Assembly: GCF_018617485.1 (NCBI RefSeq)
Contig: NZ_JACSKH010000001.1
Span: 1,736,001-1,800,000, forward strand
Length of the DNA stretch: 64,000 nucleotides
Direction: 5' to 3'
From: Exiguobacterium sp. s124
GTDB lineage: Bacteria; Bacillota; Bacilli; Exiguobacteriales; Exiguobacteriaceae
Under the pieces are notes generated by a model. That model ran no database searches. It saw only the letters and a list, made by a program, of their open reading frames with translations, and was not told the DNA's origin. The translations under genes and the position numbers were made by a program. Below, one piece after another: positions 27,694 to 39,760 of the stretch (the stretch's first letter is position 1; each line of letters begins with the position of its first letter).

Positions 27694-29466
27694 TTATCTC
27701 GTTTTAAACACATGGACGACATCTTTTAATTCGGACGACATATGACTCATCGTCTCGGCGATACTATTGATTTCCTGAATGGCCGCGAGTTGCTCCTCGA
27801 CATTGGCCCCCGCTTCTTCGACACTTCGTTGCGTCGAGACCGCATTCGTAGACATATCCTCGACCGAAACAGCGACTTCTGTCGTATTCGCACTCACTTC
27901 TTCCGTCGCCGCTGCAATCTCACTCATCTGACGTGATGTCTCTTCGATGACCGATACGATCTCACGGAACGCCGAGGCGACTTCACCCATCTGTGATACC
28001 CCGCTCTCGACATGGACGCTCGATTCTTCGAACGCCGTCTCGACTTGTTCCGTATCACGCTGGATATCCCGGACCACAGTCTGAATTTGAATGGCAGATT
28101 GCTTCGATTCTTCGGCGAGCTTACGTACCTCAGCCGCGACGACTGCAAATCCTTTTCCATGTTCACCGGCACGTGCCGCCTCAATGGCCGCATTGAGGGC
28201 AAGCAAGTTCGTCTGTTCCGTGATGGCGGTGATGGAACGGGTGATCTTTTCAATCTCAAGTGATTGGTTTGAAAGACGGGTCACCATCTGTTGTGTCAGC
28301 TCATTGGCACGACGAATCTCCTGCATCCGTTTCTCCGCTAATTGAACGGTCTCAAGTCCACCGTTTGCCGCTTCAAGTGTATGAATCGTCTGTTCGTTCA
28401 CCCCTTGTGAGGCTGCAGCGATCTGGTTCAATCCATCGACCGCTTGATTTACTCCAATGGTCCCTTCCTCTGCTCGTTTAGACGATCCTTGGGCCGCCAC
28501 GTTCATGTCTTCAAACAATCGTGAGACACCTTGGGTCGTCGTCGCGACATGGTCTGTGCTCGCGTAAAGTTCTTCAGAATAGGCTGTGACTTTCTCTGAG
28601 GCTTCTCCCACTCGACGAATCAACCCGACAAGGTTTTGTTTCATCTCGTTGAATGCCTTTACAAGGTCTCCGAGCTCATCGTTCGAGGTGACCTCGATAT
28701 CCTCTTCTGTCAAGTCGCCGCCTGCCATGATTCGCGCTTGACGGCCAAGTCGATTGATCGGTTTTAAGAAGAGGCGTTGCAAGGCAAGCATGGACAGAAT
28801 TCCGATTACGACACCAATGACGCTAATGACAAGCATCCAGAGGATCGAGCTCTCCGCATCTGCTTGAACAGCTTTCGTCTCGGTCGCGAGGAGTTCACCT
28901 TTGTATTCGACAAGATCTGTCACCGTCATCCGAACGCGGTCCGTCGTCGGGGTGACGCTCGTATTCAGTACCGTCTTGTAGCCAATCTCATCTTGTTGTT
29001 GGCGAAGTTCGATGGCACGAGTCATCTCACGGTCCAACAGTTCATTAAACTTCTCTAAATCCCCTAACCAAGACAAGACCTTTTCATCTGAAGACGATGC
29101 CTTGAGTGCTGACATTAATTCGTCACGCTGTTCCTGGACACTTTGTAGACTGATGAGTGTTTTCGGGTTGGCGACGAGCATATAGTAGTTTAAATAACGT
29201 TCTGCATCGGTCACCGCGAGCGACAGATTTTCCGCCAACAGCATCTCTTGCGTCCCTTCGTTCAGGACTCGGTCGTACGCGGCAGTCGATTGTCTCAACT
29301 GGTATGACCCGAGGGCTCCGACGAGAACGAGCGCGATGATTGTCGGAATCAACGCAATCGACATCCGTCTTCTGAGAGACGAACGCCCCTTCTGTTTAGT
29401 ACCGCTTCGCTTCCACGTCCACCCTTTCCACTTCTTCATCGGTCGTACAAATCGTTTCACGTCCAT
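27694..29466 (-). CDS. Methyl-accepting chemotaxis protein
   Basis: A transmembrane chemoreceptor of 590 residues. A basic N-terminus precedes TM1 (about 34-55), followed by a roughly 150-residue extracellular four-helix-bundle-like sensor (about 56-205), TM2 (about 207-230), a HAMP domain ([21 protein letters not shown]), and a signalling domain with the hairpin tip [22 protein letters not shown] (the central part is the hallmark). The ligand is unknown. ATG 29466 follows AAGGAG by ten bases. A consensus catabolite-responsive element lies 48 bases upstream, suggesting control by CcpA. It is a single-gene transcript. Confidence 0.95.
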   Translation of the reverse strand: MDVKRFVRPMKKWKGWTWKRSGTKQKGRSSLRRRMSIALIPTIIALVLVGALGSYQLRQSTAAYDRVLNEGTQEMLLAENLSLAVTDAERYLNYYMLVANPKTLISLQSVQEQRDELMSALKASSSDEKVLSWLGDLEKFNELLDREMTRAIELRQQQDEIGYKTVLNTSVTPTTDRVRMTVTDLVEYKGELLATETKAVQADAESSILWMLVISVIGVVIGILSMLALQRLFLKPINRLGRQARIMAGGDLTEEDIEVTSNDELGDLVKAFNEMKQNLVGLIRRVGEASEKVTAYSEELYASTDHVATTTQGVSRLFEDMNVAAQGSSKRAEEGTIGVNQAVDGLNQIAAASQGVNEQTIHTLEAANGGLETVQLAEKRMQEIRRANELTQQMVTRLSNQSLEIEKITRSITAITEQTNLLALNAAIEAARAGEHGKGFAVVAAEVRKLAEESKQSAIQIQTVVRDIQRDTEQVETAFEESSVHVESGVSQMGEVASAFREIVSVIEETSRQMSEIAAATEEVSANTTEVAVSVEDMSTNAVSTQRSVEEAGANVEEQLAAIQEINSIAETMSHMSSELKDVVHVFKTR

Positions 29467-29513
29467 GTCATTCGTTCTCCTTCATCTCGAATTTCTTCTC
29501 AACTTGACATTAA

Positions 29514-29527
29514 TGCAAACGTTTTCA
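29514..29527 (-). promoter_or_regulatory. Catabolite-responsive element (cre) before the chemoreceptor gene
   Basis: TGAAAACGTTTGCA on the minus strand fits the CcpA consensus TGNAANCGNTNNCA at every fixed position, and the complementary strand fits it too. It lies 48-61 bases before the start codon, in the expected promoter region. Whether it represses or activates depends on the unmapped transcription start. Confidence 0.6.
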
Positions 29528-29606
29528 CGAATCAAACCGATTTTTCGAAATGAGGTGGATGAATCATCAGATTGACATACTTTGTCAAAAATCAGACGTT
29601 TTCAAC

Positions 29607-29647
29607 TAAAAAAAAGCGCCCGACCATTAATTAATGGTCAGACGCTT
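29607..29647 (-). terminator. Terminator after yajC
   Basis: TGACCATTAATTAATGGTC with outer AAGC/GCTT pairing forms the stem; the minus strand ends in eight T. Confidence 0.82.
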
Positions 29648-29653
29648 ACTTAC

Positions 29654-29941
29654 TTATTCCTCAAATGAGGCATTCGCTTTTTTCACGACTTCCGCAACTG
29701 CGCTTCGGTTGAAACGGAGAAGCGATTGATCGCATTTCAAAACGACATGTGTGTCTTCGATTTGATGAACGACGCCGTGTAAACCGCCGATTGTGACAAC
29801 GCTGTCGCCACGCTCGAGGGCGTTTTGCATCGCTTGTACTTCTTTTTGGCGTTTCGTCTGTGGACGAATCAACAAGAAGTAAAATACGACGAAAATCAAG
29901 ATCATTGGTAATAACGCAACGATTGTTTCCATGAGTAACAT
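29654..29941 (-). CDS. yajC: Sec translocase accessory protein YajC
   Basis: Small single-pass protein associated with SecDF. The 95 residues hold one N-terminal membrane helix (IVALLPMILIFVVFYFLLIRP) then RPQTKRQKEVQAMQNALERG and a beta-rich tail (VVTIGGLHGVV). An in-frame ATG at 29932 is an alternative start; the ribosome site AAAGGG is three bases from the first and twelve from the second. It has its own promoter but follows tgt in the usual tgt-yajC order. Confidence 0.93.
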   Translation of the reverse strand: MLLMETIVALLPMILIFVVFYFLLIRPQTKRQKEVQAMQNALERGDSVVTIGGLHGVVHQIEDTHVVLKCDQSLLRFNRSAVAEVVKKANASFEE

Positions 29942-29967
29942 TCACCCTTTCCTTCAATATCAGGTTC

Positions 29968-29996
29968 ATTATACCGTGAAACTGAAGCATTGTCAC
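29968..29996 (-). promoter_or_regulatory. yajC promoter
   Basis: On the minus strand GTGACA (29991-29996), 17 bases and TATAAT (29968-29973). Confidence 0.65.
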
Positions 29997-30016
29997 ACAA
30001 TGTCCGACACGTTTGC

Positions 30017-32217
<2,201 letters not shown>

Positions 32218-32220
32218 ACC

Positions 32221-33222
32221 TTACTCCTCTTCCTCTTCATAACCAAAATGCGACTTGGCAAACTGTGTGATCATCCGTCCTCGCGGCGTACGCTGCAAGA
32301 ACCCTTGTTGTAGTAAATATGGCTCATAGACGTCTTCGATTGTCTGAGCATCCTCACCGATCGTTGCGGCGAGCGTCTCGAGTCCGACCGGTCCACCCCC
32401 GAACCGCTCCACCATAGCTCGAAGCAATCGGTGGTCGACTTCATCGAGCCCGAGCGCATCGACGTGTAGACGGTCGAGCGCATCAGATGCGAGCACAGGG
32501 TCGATCTCTTTCGTTCCGGCTACCTGCGCGAAGTCACGGACTCGACGCAAGAGACGGTTTGCAATTCGTGGCGTCCCTCGCGAACGCTTCGCAATCGCGC
32601 CGCTCGCTTCAGGTGAAATCGAAAGGCGGAACAGCTGGGCCGTCCGACTGACGATTGCCGCGAGTTCATGCGCCTCATAATATTCGAGCTTCAACGTGAC
32701 CCCGAAACGGTCCCGAAGCGGCGCCGATAACATCCCGGCACGCGTCGTCGCCCCGACGAGCGTGAACGGTGGCAAGTCGATACGGACGCTTCGTGCCATC
32801 TCTCCTTGTCCGTAGACGATGTCGAGACAATAGTCTTCCATCGCCGGATAAAGAATTTCCTCAATCGTCCGGCTCAAGCGGTGGATCTCATCGATAAACA
32901 AGACGTCACCTGGCTCAAGAGTCGAGAGAATTGCCGCCAAATCACCTGGTCGCTCAATCGCCGGTCCGGCTGTCGTCTTGATCCCGACACCCATCTCGTT
33001 GGCGATGATTTGCGCGAGCGTCGTCTTCCCGAGTCCCGGGGGTCCGTATAACAAGACGTGGTCGAGCGTCTCACTGCGAAGTTTGGCGGCCTGAATGAAG
33101 ACCGACAAATTCCCTTTCGCCTTTTCTTGCCCGATATATTGCTCGAAGCGCTGCGGACGTAAGCTCCACTCTTCAGAGTCTTCATATTGCTGATGAGATT
33201 GTGACAACAATCGTTCGTCCAT
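32221..33222 (-). CDS. ruvB: Holliday junction branch-migration ATPase RuvB
   Basis: Hexameric AAA+ motor of the RuvAB branch-migration complex. The 333-residue protein has [19 protein letters not shown], Walker [10 protein letters not shown] (near residue 66), Walker B FIDEIHRL, the sensor GATTRAGML and a winged-helix end with [13 protein letters not shown]. It starts ten bases after ruvA and forms one operon with it. Confidence 0.97.
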   Translation of the reverse strand: MDERLLSQSHQQYEDSEEWSLRPQRFEQYIGQEKAKGNLSVFIQAAKLRSETLDHVLLYGPPGLGKTTLAQIIANEMGVGIKTTAGPAIERPGDLAAILSTLEPGDVLFIDEIHRLSRTIEEILYPAMEDYCLDIVYGQGEMARSVRIDLPPFTLVGATTRAGMLSAPLRDRFGVTLKLEYYEAHELAAIVSRTAQLFRLSISPEASGAIAKRSRGTPRIANRLLRRVRDFAQVAGTKEIDPVLASDALDRLHVDALGLDEVDHRLLRAMVERFGGGPVGLETLAATIGEDAQTIEDVYEPYLLQQGFLQRTPRGRMITQFAKSHFGYEEEEE

Positions 33223-33232
33223 AGCTTCCTCC

Positions 33233-33820
33233 TTATTTCAATAACAGCTGTAGCGCGCGTTTTATGTACGCGTCGGTCGTCAAGATCTCTCCGCTCAATG
33301 CTTTGCGGACTTTCGCGATCTCTCGTTCAGAATATCCGAGGGCGACGAGCGCCTCACACGCCTCGTCGAGTTCAGACGCACCTTGCGCGAACAACCCTTC
33401 GTTCGGCACATAATCCGGTGCGAGCTCGGATAACTTTCCTTTCAAGTCGAGTGCCATCTGCTTGGCCGTCTTCTTCCCGACTCCCGGGAACTTGGTCAAA
33501 TACTTCTCGTTCTCGGTCTCAATCGCATCGATCAACGCGTCGATATCACCCGAGGCAACGATGGCGAGTGCCCCCTTCGGTCCGATACCGCTCACGCTAA
33601 GGAGTTTATTGAAAAGCTCCCGTTCCCGGCGTGACCGGAAACCGTATAGCGTCTGTTGATCTTCACGGACGTAATGATGCGTAAACACGATTACATGTTC
33701 GTCTTGTTCACGATAAAAAAACGGGTTAGGCACATGTACTTTGTAGCCGACGCCCGAGACATCTAACGTTATATATTCCGCACACACATAGGCGACGGGT
33801 CCTTTTACGAATTCAATCAC
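33233..33820 (-). CDS. ruvA: Holliday junction DNA-binding protein RuvA
   Basis: Junction-binding tetramer of the RuvAB complex. The 195-residue protein has the OB fold start [25 protein letters not shown], tandem helix-hairpin-helices ([15 protein letters not shown] and [15 protein letters not shown]), and a C-terminal RuvB-binding domain. The start is GTG 33820, with AAGGAGAG six bases upstream. Unlike B. subtilis, the genes safA, coxA and bofC do not separate it from nadA. Confidence 0.96.
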   Translation of the reverse strand: MIEFVKGPVAYVCAEYITLDVSGVGYKVHVPNPFFYREQDEHVIVFTHHYVREDQQTLYGFRSRRERELFNKLLSVSGIGPKGALAIVASGDIDALIDAIETENEKYLTKFPGVGKKTAKQMALDLKGKLSELAPDYVPNEGLFAQGASELDEACEALVALGYSEREIAKVRKALSGEILTTDAYIKRALQLLLK

Positions 33821-33856
33821 GGTGTACTCTCCTTTTCGGTCGGAAAAACTGCATTT

Positions 33857-33865
33857 ATTGTACCA
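33857..33865 (-). promoter_or_regulatory. Extended -10 promoter of ruvAB-queA-tgt
   Basis: TGGTACAAT on the minus strand resembles an extended -10; the -35 region is only T-rich. Confidence 0.45.
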
Positions 33866-33879
33866 TAACGAGCGATATG

Positions 33880-33906
33880 AAAAAAGGACAGGCGTTTGCC
33901 TGTCCT
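33880..33906 (-). terminator. Terminator after nadA
   Basis: AGGACAGGC, a 4-base loop and GCCTGTCCT precede six T on the minus strand. Confidence 0.85.
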
Positions 33907-33913
33907 GAAGCGA

Positions 33914-34993
33914 TTAACGTGCGAGCATGCGTTCAAGTGCGCGTTTTGACCATTCTGTCGTATCAGCATCGACACGAATTACGTTGACAGGATCCGTCTC
34001 GAGCGACTCGAGCGCCCAAAGCAGATGTTGCAAGTCGATTCGGTTCATCGTCAAACATGGACACATGAACGGGTTCAACGAGACGATATCGAGGTGCGGG
34101 TATGTTGCCGCTAACCGGTTCACGAGGTTCATCTCGGTCCCGACCGCCCATTTCGTTCCCGGTGCACTCGCATCAATCTTGTCGATGATATACGACGTCG
34201 AACCGGCCTCATCCGCCGCCTGGACGACGTCAAACGTACATTCCGGATGGACGATGATACGACGATCCGGTTCGCGCTCACGGAATGCTTGAATTTGCGA
34301 CACCGTGAACTTCTCGTGAACAGAGCAGTGTCCTTTCCACAAGATGACCTTCACTTGCTCGTCATCCCCCTCGGCGACCAATTCTTCACGGAGCGGATCC
34401 CAGACGGCCATCGCCTCGCGCGGGATCCCGAGATCGTATGCCGTATTCCGTCCGAGGTGTTGATCTGGAAGGAACAAGATGCGTTCGCCTGCCTCAAGCG
34501 CCCAACGGACGATTTCATGTGCATTGGACGATGTGACGGTCGCCCCGCCGTGACGCCCGACGAACGCTTTGATGGCCGCCGTTGAATTGACATATGTGAT
34601 TGGGATGATCCCATCCCCGAATCGTTCCGTCAGTTCTTCCCACGCAATCTCTGTCTGATCGATATCGGCCATGTCTGCCATTGAACAGCCGGCGCGCATG
34701 TCGGGCAAAACAACAATTTGGTCATCCCGTGTCAACATGTCTGCCGTCTCTGCCATGAAATGCACACCACAGAAGACGATGAATTCCGCTTCGCTCATCT
34801 GTTCCGCGAGCCGTGCGAGCTGGAGCGAATCTCCTGTCGCGTCCGCGAACTGGACGACCTCGTCTTTTTGATAATGATGCGCCGGTAAGAAGAGACGTGT
34901 CCCGAGTCGATCTTTGACCGCCTGAATCCGTGTCTCCATTTCCTCCACCGACAGATTAGCGTACGTCGGTGGGAGTGTTCCGAGTAGTTGCAT
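33914..34993 (-). CDS. nadA: Quinolinate synthase A
   Basis: 4Fe-4S enzyme condensing iminoaspartate with dihydroxyacetone phosphate to quinolinate in NAD synthesis. The 359-residue protein has [47 protein letters not shown] and [13 protein letters not shown]; three of these cysteines bind the cluster. ATG 34993 has AAGGAGG nearby and overlaps the end of nadC by 38 bases. Works with the NadB and NadC encoded upstream. The nearby nifS probably supplies its cluster sulfur. Confidence 0.97.
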   Translation of the reverse strand: MQLLGTLPPTYANLSVEEMETRIQAVKDRLGTRLFLPAHHYQKDEVVQFADATGDSLQLARLAEQMSEAEFIVFCGVHFMAETADMLTRDDQIVVLPDMRAGCSMADMADIDQTEIAWEELTERFGDGIIPITYVNSTAAIKAFVGRHGGATVTSSNAHEIVRWALEAGERILFLPDQHLGRNTAYDLGIPREAMAVWDPLREELVAEGDDEQVKVILWKGHCSVHEKFTVSQIQAFREREPDRRIIVHPECTFDVVQAADEAGSTSYIIDKIDASAPGTKWAVGTEMNLVNRLAATYPHLDIVSLNPFMCPCLTMNRIDLQHLLWALESLETDPVNVIRVDADTTEWSKRALERMLAR

Positions 34994-35825
34994 ATTTCAT
35001 TCCTCCTTGTAAGTTCATACTACAGTCGAGCGCTCGCACTGAATGGGTCAATTGACCGAGCGAGATGACATCAATCCGAATCCCTCGATAGTCGGCAATC
35101 GTGTCGAGCGTGATGCCGCCGGATACTTCGATCGTGATATGGTTCGGGATATGACGCACCCATTCTCGTAATTCATCTGGTGTCCGATTATCGAGCATTA
35201 CAATATCCGGATTCACTTGAATCGCTTGTACGAGTTGGTCGAACGATTCGACCTCGACCTCGATCGGCGTCGTATGCCCTACTTTCGAGCGCGCCGCGTG
35301 AACGGCTTCTGCCACACCGCCGAGGGCGACGATATGATTGTCTTTGATCATGACGGCATCGTCGAGCCGAAGCCGATGGTTATAACCCCCGCCGACACGA
35401 ACCGCATATTTCTCAAGCATCCGAAGTCCCGGTGTCGTCTTGCGTGTATCCGTGACATGAATCGAGTCGTCACCGAGCGCATCGACGCACTGCCGGGTCA
35501 TCGTCGCAATCCCGCTCATCCGCTGAATCACATTCAATAGGACGCGTTCTGTCTCTAAAAGGACACGGGTCTTTCCTTTCAAGACGATGAGTACATCGCC
35601 TGGTGCAATTCGACTTCCGTCTTCTTGACAAGCCACTAAGTCGAGTTGCTGCATGATCGCGAGTTCACGGACGATCGGTTTTCCGCAGAAAACGCCATGC
35701 TCTTTCGCGATGACAGTCGCGACTGACTCGTCCCGTTCATCGATCAGTTCACTCGACAAATCACCATATCCGATATCCTCAATCAGAAACTGTCGCAGCT
35801 GTTCGCGTAGATAAATCGTGTTCAT
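34956..35825 (-). CDS. nadC: Nicotinate-nucleotide pyrophosphorylase (carboxylating)
   Basis: Converts quinolinate and PRPP to nicotinate mononucleotide. The 289-residue protein has [12 protein letters not shown], the conserved [33 protein letters not shown] (substrate loop) and a C-terminal [11 protein letters not shown]. Start ATG 35825 lies inside the end of nadB (46-base overlap), with GAGAGG upstream; the longer frame to 35894 has no ribosome site. Overlaps on both sides show tight coupling of nadB-nadC-nadA. Confidence 0.96.
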   Translation of the reverse strand: MNTIYLREQLRQFLIEDIGYGDLSSELIDERDESVATVIAKEHGVFCGKPIVRELAIMQQLDLVACQEDGSRIAPGDVLIVLKGKTRVLLETERVLLNVIQRMSGIATMTRQCVDALGDDSIHVTDTRKTTPGLRMLEKYAVRVGGGYNHRLRLDDAVMIKDNHIVALGGVAEAVHAARSKVGHTTPIEVEVESFDQLVQAIQVNPDIVMLDNRTPDELREWVRHIPNHITIEVSGGITLDTIADYRGIRIDVISLGQLTHSVRALDCSMNLQGGMKYATTRNTPTDVR

Positions 35826-37212
35826 CGTACCTCTCCATTTCGAGGATGCTTTGCGCGAGAAGGCGCGCCGCATCGAGTTGTAAAGTTTGTTCACTTAATT
35901 GTCTTGTCACGTGTTTCGTCAAGGTCAACGTTTGGGTATTTTGTAAGAAACATTTCATTTCATCCAAGTTCGGTGAAATCGTCAACCATTTGCCGATTTG
36001 ATGACGAAACGCCTGAAACGTTTCAGGTGAGATGTCATACACCATCACATCGCTCGTCGCTAAGGATGCATCGTTCACCTGAATCGCCTCGGCGACACGT
36101 TTTCCGAACACCCAACATTCCAAGAGTGAGTTCGATGCCAGTCGATTCGTTCCGTGTACACCCGTATCCGCCACTTCCCCGACGGCGTATAGGCCATCGA
36201 CGTCCGTTCGACCCGATTCATCCACTTCGATTCCACCCATATGAAAATGAAGCCCTGGGCGAACGGGGATTTGTCGAAGGTCGATTCCTAGCTTGTCACA
36301 CGTCGCAACGAGTTTTGGGAAGCGGTCACGCAGTCGCTTCACCTTTGTCGTATCGAGAAAGACGAGTCCGACATGGTCTGTCAGGACGCGCGCCACCACA
36401 TCGCGAGGAGCGAGACTTCCGAGTGGGTCATGCGCCATCACGTGGTTACCGGATGCATCGACAAGCTTGGCACCGGCACCACGGAGCGCTTCGGTGACGA
36501 GATGTGGTTCCTCGGCAGCAAGTAATGTCGGATGAAATTGAATCTGTTGTAAGTGCGTCAGCTTCGCCCCGCATCGGTTCGCCAAGACAAGCCCGTCACC
36601 GGTCACCGTCTTGGCGTTCGAGGTCCAATCGATCAGACCACCAATTCCACCTGTAGCGAGAATGACTGCACCGGCCTCCAACTGGAGCATTTCCTCATGG
36701 TGAAAGGCTAGCGCACCGACAACACGCCCTTCCTTCATCACAAGGTCATGGACGAGAACATGCTCTAGAATGCTGACATTGTCCGGTAACGACCGACGTA
36801 ACTGTCGCATCACATGTCGACCCGTCTCGTCACCCCCGGCATGAAAGATGCGATGCAACTGGTGTGCCCCTTCTCGTCCTAGGGCATATCCGTCTTCGTC
36901 ACGATCGAAGCGGACACCGAACCGTTCCATCTCTTCAATCGCTCGACGACCTTCTTTTACGAGAATGTCGACACGTTCTGAGCACGATGTCCTGTTCGAA
37001 GCAAGCATCGTGTCTTCTTTATGTGCCTCACTCGTCTCCTCTAGATACGAGCTCGCAATACCTCCTTGTGCCAAATCAGAGTTCGTCGACGTCACCTCAC
37101 CCTTTGAGACGAGGAGAACAGACAATGAGGATGGCACATGAAGCGCCGTCGCGACGGCAGCAAGTCCTGTTCCGATAATCAAAATGTCGGTTTTCTTTAT
37201 CTGTAAAGACAC
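35779..37212 (-). CDS. nadB: L-aspartate oxidase
   Basis: FAD enzyme oxidising aspartate to iminoaspartate. The 477-residue flavoprotein has the dinucleotide-binding start ILIIGTGLAAVATAL, SDLAQGGIA, EGAHQLHRIFHAGGDETG, HPTLL and GLYAVGEVADTGVHGTNRLASNSLLE. It is shorter than many orthologues (about 530), with a trimmed C-terminus. The start is GTG 37212, with AGGTGA seven bases upstream. Divergent from nifS and, by synteny, repressed by NadR. Confidence 0.96.
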   Translation of the reverse strand: MSLQIKKTDILIIGTGLAAVATALHVPSSLSVLLVSKGEVTSTNSDLAQGGIASSYLEETSEAHKEDTMLASNRTSCSERVDILVKEGRRAIEEMERFGVRFDRDEDGYALGREGAHQLHRIFHAGGDETGRHVMRQLRRSLPDNVSILEHVLVHDLVMKEGRVVGALAFHHEEMLQLEAGAVILATGGIGGLIDWTSNAKTVTGDGLVLANRCGAKLTHLQQIQFHPTLLAAEEPHLVTEALRGAGAKLVDASGNHVMAHDPLGSLAPRDVVARVLTDHVGLVFLDTTKVKRLRDRFPKLVATCDKLGIDLRQIPVRPGLHFHMGGIEVDESGRTDVDGLYAVGEVADTGVHGTNRLASNSLLECWVFGKRVAEAIQVNDASLATSDVMVYDISPETFQAFRHQIGKWLTISPNLDEMKCFLQNTQTLTLTKHVTRQLSEQTLQLDAARLLAQSILEMERYDEHDLSTRTAATVSD

Positions 37213-37307
37213 TTGTATATCACCTGTTTTTCATATGTAATGTTGACTTGTAAACTAGTTTCGCATAATTTTGTGTAGAAGACAACATGAGAAAAGGGGA
37301 GTCCATG
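37213..37307. promoter_or_regulatory. nadB-nifS divergent regulatory region
   Basis: The plus strand carries TTGACT (37243-37248), 17 bases, TAATTT (37266-37271), a good nifS promoter. The element ACTTGTA occurs at 37211-37217, over the nadB start, and again at 37246-37252, overlapping the nifS -35 region. The repeat is a candidate NadR operator; this is inference, since the B. subtilis NadR also acts on this interval. Confidence 0.45.
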
Positions 37308-38438
37308 ATGAACCGCTACTTCGACTACGCCGCTACACATCCTATGACACATGCAGCATTAGACCATTACGTGGCTATGGCCAAAAACGTTTATGGGAAC
37401 CCATCATCACTCCACGCACACGGATATATGGCTGAAGACTATTTGACAGAGGCACGACGTTTGATCAAACAGGCGCTCGGGCTTGATATGTTACGAGGGA
37501 AATTATTATTCACCGGAAGTGGCTCGGAGAGTAATTACATCGCACTGACGAGCTTACGGAAACGAATGAAAGGGAAAGAAGTGATCACGTCCTGGCACGA
37601 ACATGATTCGGTTGCCCTCTTACTTGAAGAATGGGAACGAGAAGGGGTCATCGTCCATCGGTTGAAACTGAAGGACGGAAAGTTTGATATGGACACGTTC
37701 ACACACTTACTTGACCGTGACATCGGACTCGTCACGCTCCAGCACGTCAATTCCGACACAGGTTGGGTGTTACCGCTCCACCATATCCAATGTCTCCTCA
37801 AATATAAGAAGATCCTCTTTCACGTGGACGGCGTACAGGCACTTGGGAAAATTCCCATCTCTGTGGAAGGAATCGATGCCTATTCGTTCAGTGCCCATAA
37901 GGTTGGGGGGCCAAAAGGAATTGGTGCCCTCTATATGGAACGCCTGATTCCACCACCTTACTACCCAGGTCATCATCAATACGGGATTCGCCCAGGTACG
38001 ATCGATGTTCCCGGAATAAGCGCCTTCGTCAAAGCGCTCGGGGAACGTCAGGAGCAATTGACACGTTTTCAGAGAAATTTCATGGCATTTCGTGCTATCT
38101 TGAAAGAGAAGACGTCAGCGTATGTCCATTGGCTCGAGTTTGACGAACAAAGTCCCGCTATCTTCTCCTTCGTATCTCATCAACGCGATGGACAATGGTG
38201 GATGACTGAGCTCGACGATCTCGGGTTCCAAGTATCAGCCGGGTCCGCATGCCGCGCCGGTCAGAATGGACCGAACCGCATGCTTGAAGCACTCGGATAT
38301 GAGACGAGCGCATGCCACGGACTCGTCCGCATTTCCTTCGGCGCGCAAACGACCGTCGAAGACACATCGGCCCTCGCCGATGCCATCGTCACTTTAGCAA
38401 GGAGAGTCGAACATCATGAACAAACGTTTAGCCGGTGA
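37308..38438 (+). CDS. nifS: NifS-like cysteine desulfurase for NAD synthesis
   Basis: PLP enzyme whose B. subtilis homologue supplies sulfur for the NadA cluster. The 376 residues start NRYFDYAATHPMTHAAL, with the PLP lysine in FSAHKVGGPKG (near 198) and the active cysteine in VSAGSACRAGQNGPN (near 318). The ATG at 37305 is an alternative; AAGGGGAG is better spaced for 37308. It overlaps nadR by 23 bases. The extended active-site loop is of the group II length pattern common in nad-linked NifS. Confidence 0.95.
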   Translation: MNRYFDYAATHPMTHAALDHYVAMAKNVYGNPSSLHAHGYMAEDYLTEARRLIKQALGLDMLRGKLLFTGSGSESNYIALTSLRKRMKGKEVITSWHEHDSVALLLEEWEREGVIVHRLKLKDGKFDMDTFTHLLDRDIGLVTLQHVNSDTGWVLPLHHIQCLLKYKKILFHVDGVQALGKIPISVEGIDAYSFSAHKVGGPKGIGALYMERLIPPPYYPGHHQYGIRPGTIDVPGISAFVKALGERQEQLTRFQRNFMAFRAILKEKTSAYVHWLEFDEQSPAIFSFVSHQRDGQWWMTELDDLGFQVSAGSACRAGQNGPNRMLEALGYETSACHGLVRISFGAQTTVEDTSALADAIVTLARRVEHHEQTFSR

Positions 38439-38955
38439 AGAACGCCGTCGCACTTTACTTCAATTGATCGAATCGAGCAATGAACCGATCACAGGATCTG
38501 AACTGGCGAGGCACGTATCTGTCAGTCGCCAAGTCATCGTCCAAGACTTGTCGCTCTTAAAAGCAAAAGGTCACCAAATCGTCGCGACCGCTCGTGGTTA
38601 CGTCTATTTGCAAGGTGACCTCACCCCGTCTACTTATTCGAAAAAGGTGGCTTGCCGCCATACGGCAGAGGAGATGGAGGCAGAAATGAACGCCATCGTC
38701 GATGAAGGGGTCACCATCAAAGACGTCATCATCGATCACCCTGTTTACGGATCCATCACCGGACAACTCATGGTGAAGAGCCGACGTGACGTCCGTGCCT
38801 TCCTCGAACGGGTCAAAGCGCACGGTGCCTCTCCGCTTTCTCAACTGACCGGAGGATTACACGTCCATACACTTGAAGCCGATCATCAAGAGGCAATCGA
38901 TGCCGCCGTGAAAGAGCTCGACCGGCTCGGTATTCTCGTATCTGAATTAGATTGA
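38416..38955 (+). CDS. nadR: NAD biosynthesis repressor NadR (NiaR/YrxA, 3H domain)
   Basis: Nicotinate-responsive repressor of nadBCA-nifS in Bacillales. The 179-residue protein has an N-terminal helix-turn-helix (RRTLLQLIESSNEPITGSEL, SVSRQVIVQDLSLLKAKG) and a C-terminal 3H domain with its conserved histidines, seen at CRHTAEE, DHPVYG and HVHTLEADH. It overlaps the 3' end of nifS, so both are co-transcribed. It thus probably regulates its own operon as well as nadB. Confidence 0.93.
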   Translation: MNKRLAGEERRRTLLQLIESSNEPITGSELARHVSVSRQVIVQDLSLLKAKGHQIVATARGYVYLQGDLTPSTYSKKVACRHTAEEMEAEMNAIVDEGVTIKDVIIDHPVYGSITGQLMVKSRRDVRAFLERVKAHGASPLSQLTGGLHVHTLEADHQEAIDAAVKELDRLGILVSELD

Positions 38956-38990
38956 AGAGACGTCACGAATATGTGACATCTCTTCTTTTT
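38954..38990 (+). terminator. Terminator after nifS-nadR
   Basis: GAAGAGA-C-GTCAC and GTGAC-A-TCTCTTC pair around a 6-base loop, followed by five T; the stem begins at the nadR stop codon. Confidence 0.8.
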
Positions 38991-39062
38991 CTTTTCAGTC
39001 ATGTCCGTTATACTGATGGATGGAACAACTTTCCCGAAATCAACTCGAAAGGAGGATTCGTC

Positions 39063-39641
39063 ATGAACGTCCTCGAGCACATGCTCGCCGTATGCGGTGT
39101 TTTCAGCATTCCCATCGGTATCTTCATTCAATTCATCCCGAACGAACTCGTTCTCGCATATGGTGGCTTTCTCGTCGATTCACATGACGCGTCCTTCTTC
39201 CTAACGTTCCTACTGGCGTGGTTCTCTTTCACGCTCAGTCAGATCGGTCTTTACTGGATTGGTCGATACGGCGGACGTCCCGTCGCCTTGAAGCTGTATG
39301 GATATTTCCGGATTCGCCAAGACAAGCAGCTTCGTGCCGAGCGCTGGTTTGAGAAATACGGGGCATGGATCGTCTGCCTCAGTCTCTTCTGGCGCCAACT
39401 GTTCGCCGTGAGTGCGGGCGTGATGCGCCTGTCGTTCCGAAAATTCTTGTCGGTGACGACACTCATTTTCGCCGTCTGGTCATTCGTCTTCATTCATGTC
39501 GGGATGATGCTCGGCAACAACTGGCGCATGATCGGTCATTTCATGGACGACATCCTGCCCTTCCTGGCACTGGCCATCGGAATCGTTCTCGTCGTCCGCC
39601 ATCTTCGCCAGCAACCAAAACATGTGAAAGGATCAGCGTAA
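39063..39641 (+). CDS. DedA/VTT family membrane protein
   Basis: The 192-residue protein matches the DedA superfamily (lipid scramblase/flippase-like, e.g. undecaprenyl phosphate carriers). Visible features are the N-terminal re-entrant pattern FIQFIPNELVLAYGGFLV, then WIGRYGG, RQDKQLRAERWFEKYGAW (family: F-x-R-x-x-P/G region), LFWRQLFAVSAGVMRLSFRKF (the G-x-x-x-M signature) and a C-terminal membrane segment. About five hydrophobic segments are present. ATG 39063 follows AAAGGAGG; the frame upstream to 38952 runs into the terminator. Substrate unknown. Confidence 0.85.
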   Translation: MNVLEHMLAVCGVFSIPIGIFIQFIPNELVLAYGGFLVDSHDASFFLTFLLAWFSFTLSQIGLYWIGRYGGRPVALKLYGYFRIRQDKQLRAERWFEKYGAWIVCLSLFWRQLFAVSAGVMRLSFRKFLSVTTLIFAVWSFVFIHVGMMLGNNWRMIGHFMDDILPFLALAIGIVLVVRHLRQQPKHVKGSA

Positions 39642-39661
39642 CCAGCGCTGATTCTTTTTTT
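39632..39661 (+). terminator. Terminator after the DedA gene
   Basis: ATCAGCG and CGCTGAT with a short loop flank the stop codon and lead into seven T. Confidence 0.7.
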
Positions 39662-39760
39662 GTTGAAAAGGGAAACGCTCACATCTGTCGAATAAGAACA
39701 ATGTAAGCGAATCGCGGTCACACATACAGGACACCGCACAACGAAAAAGGAGGAATCACC

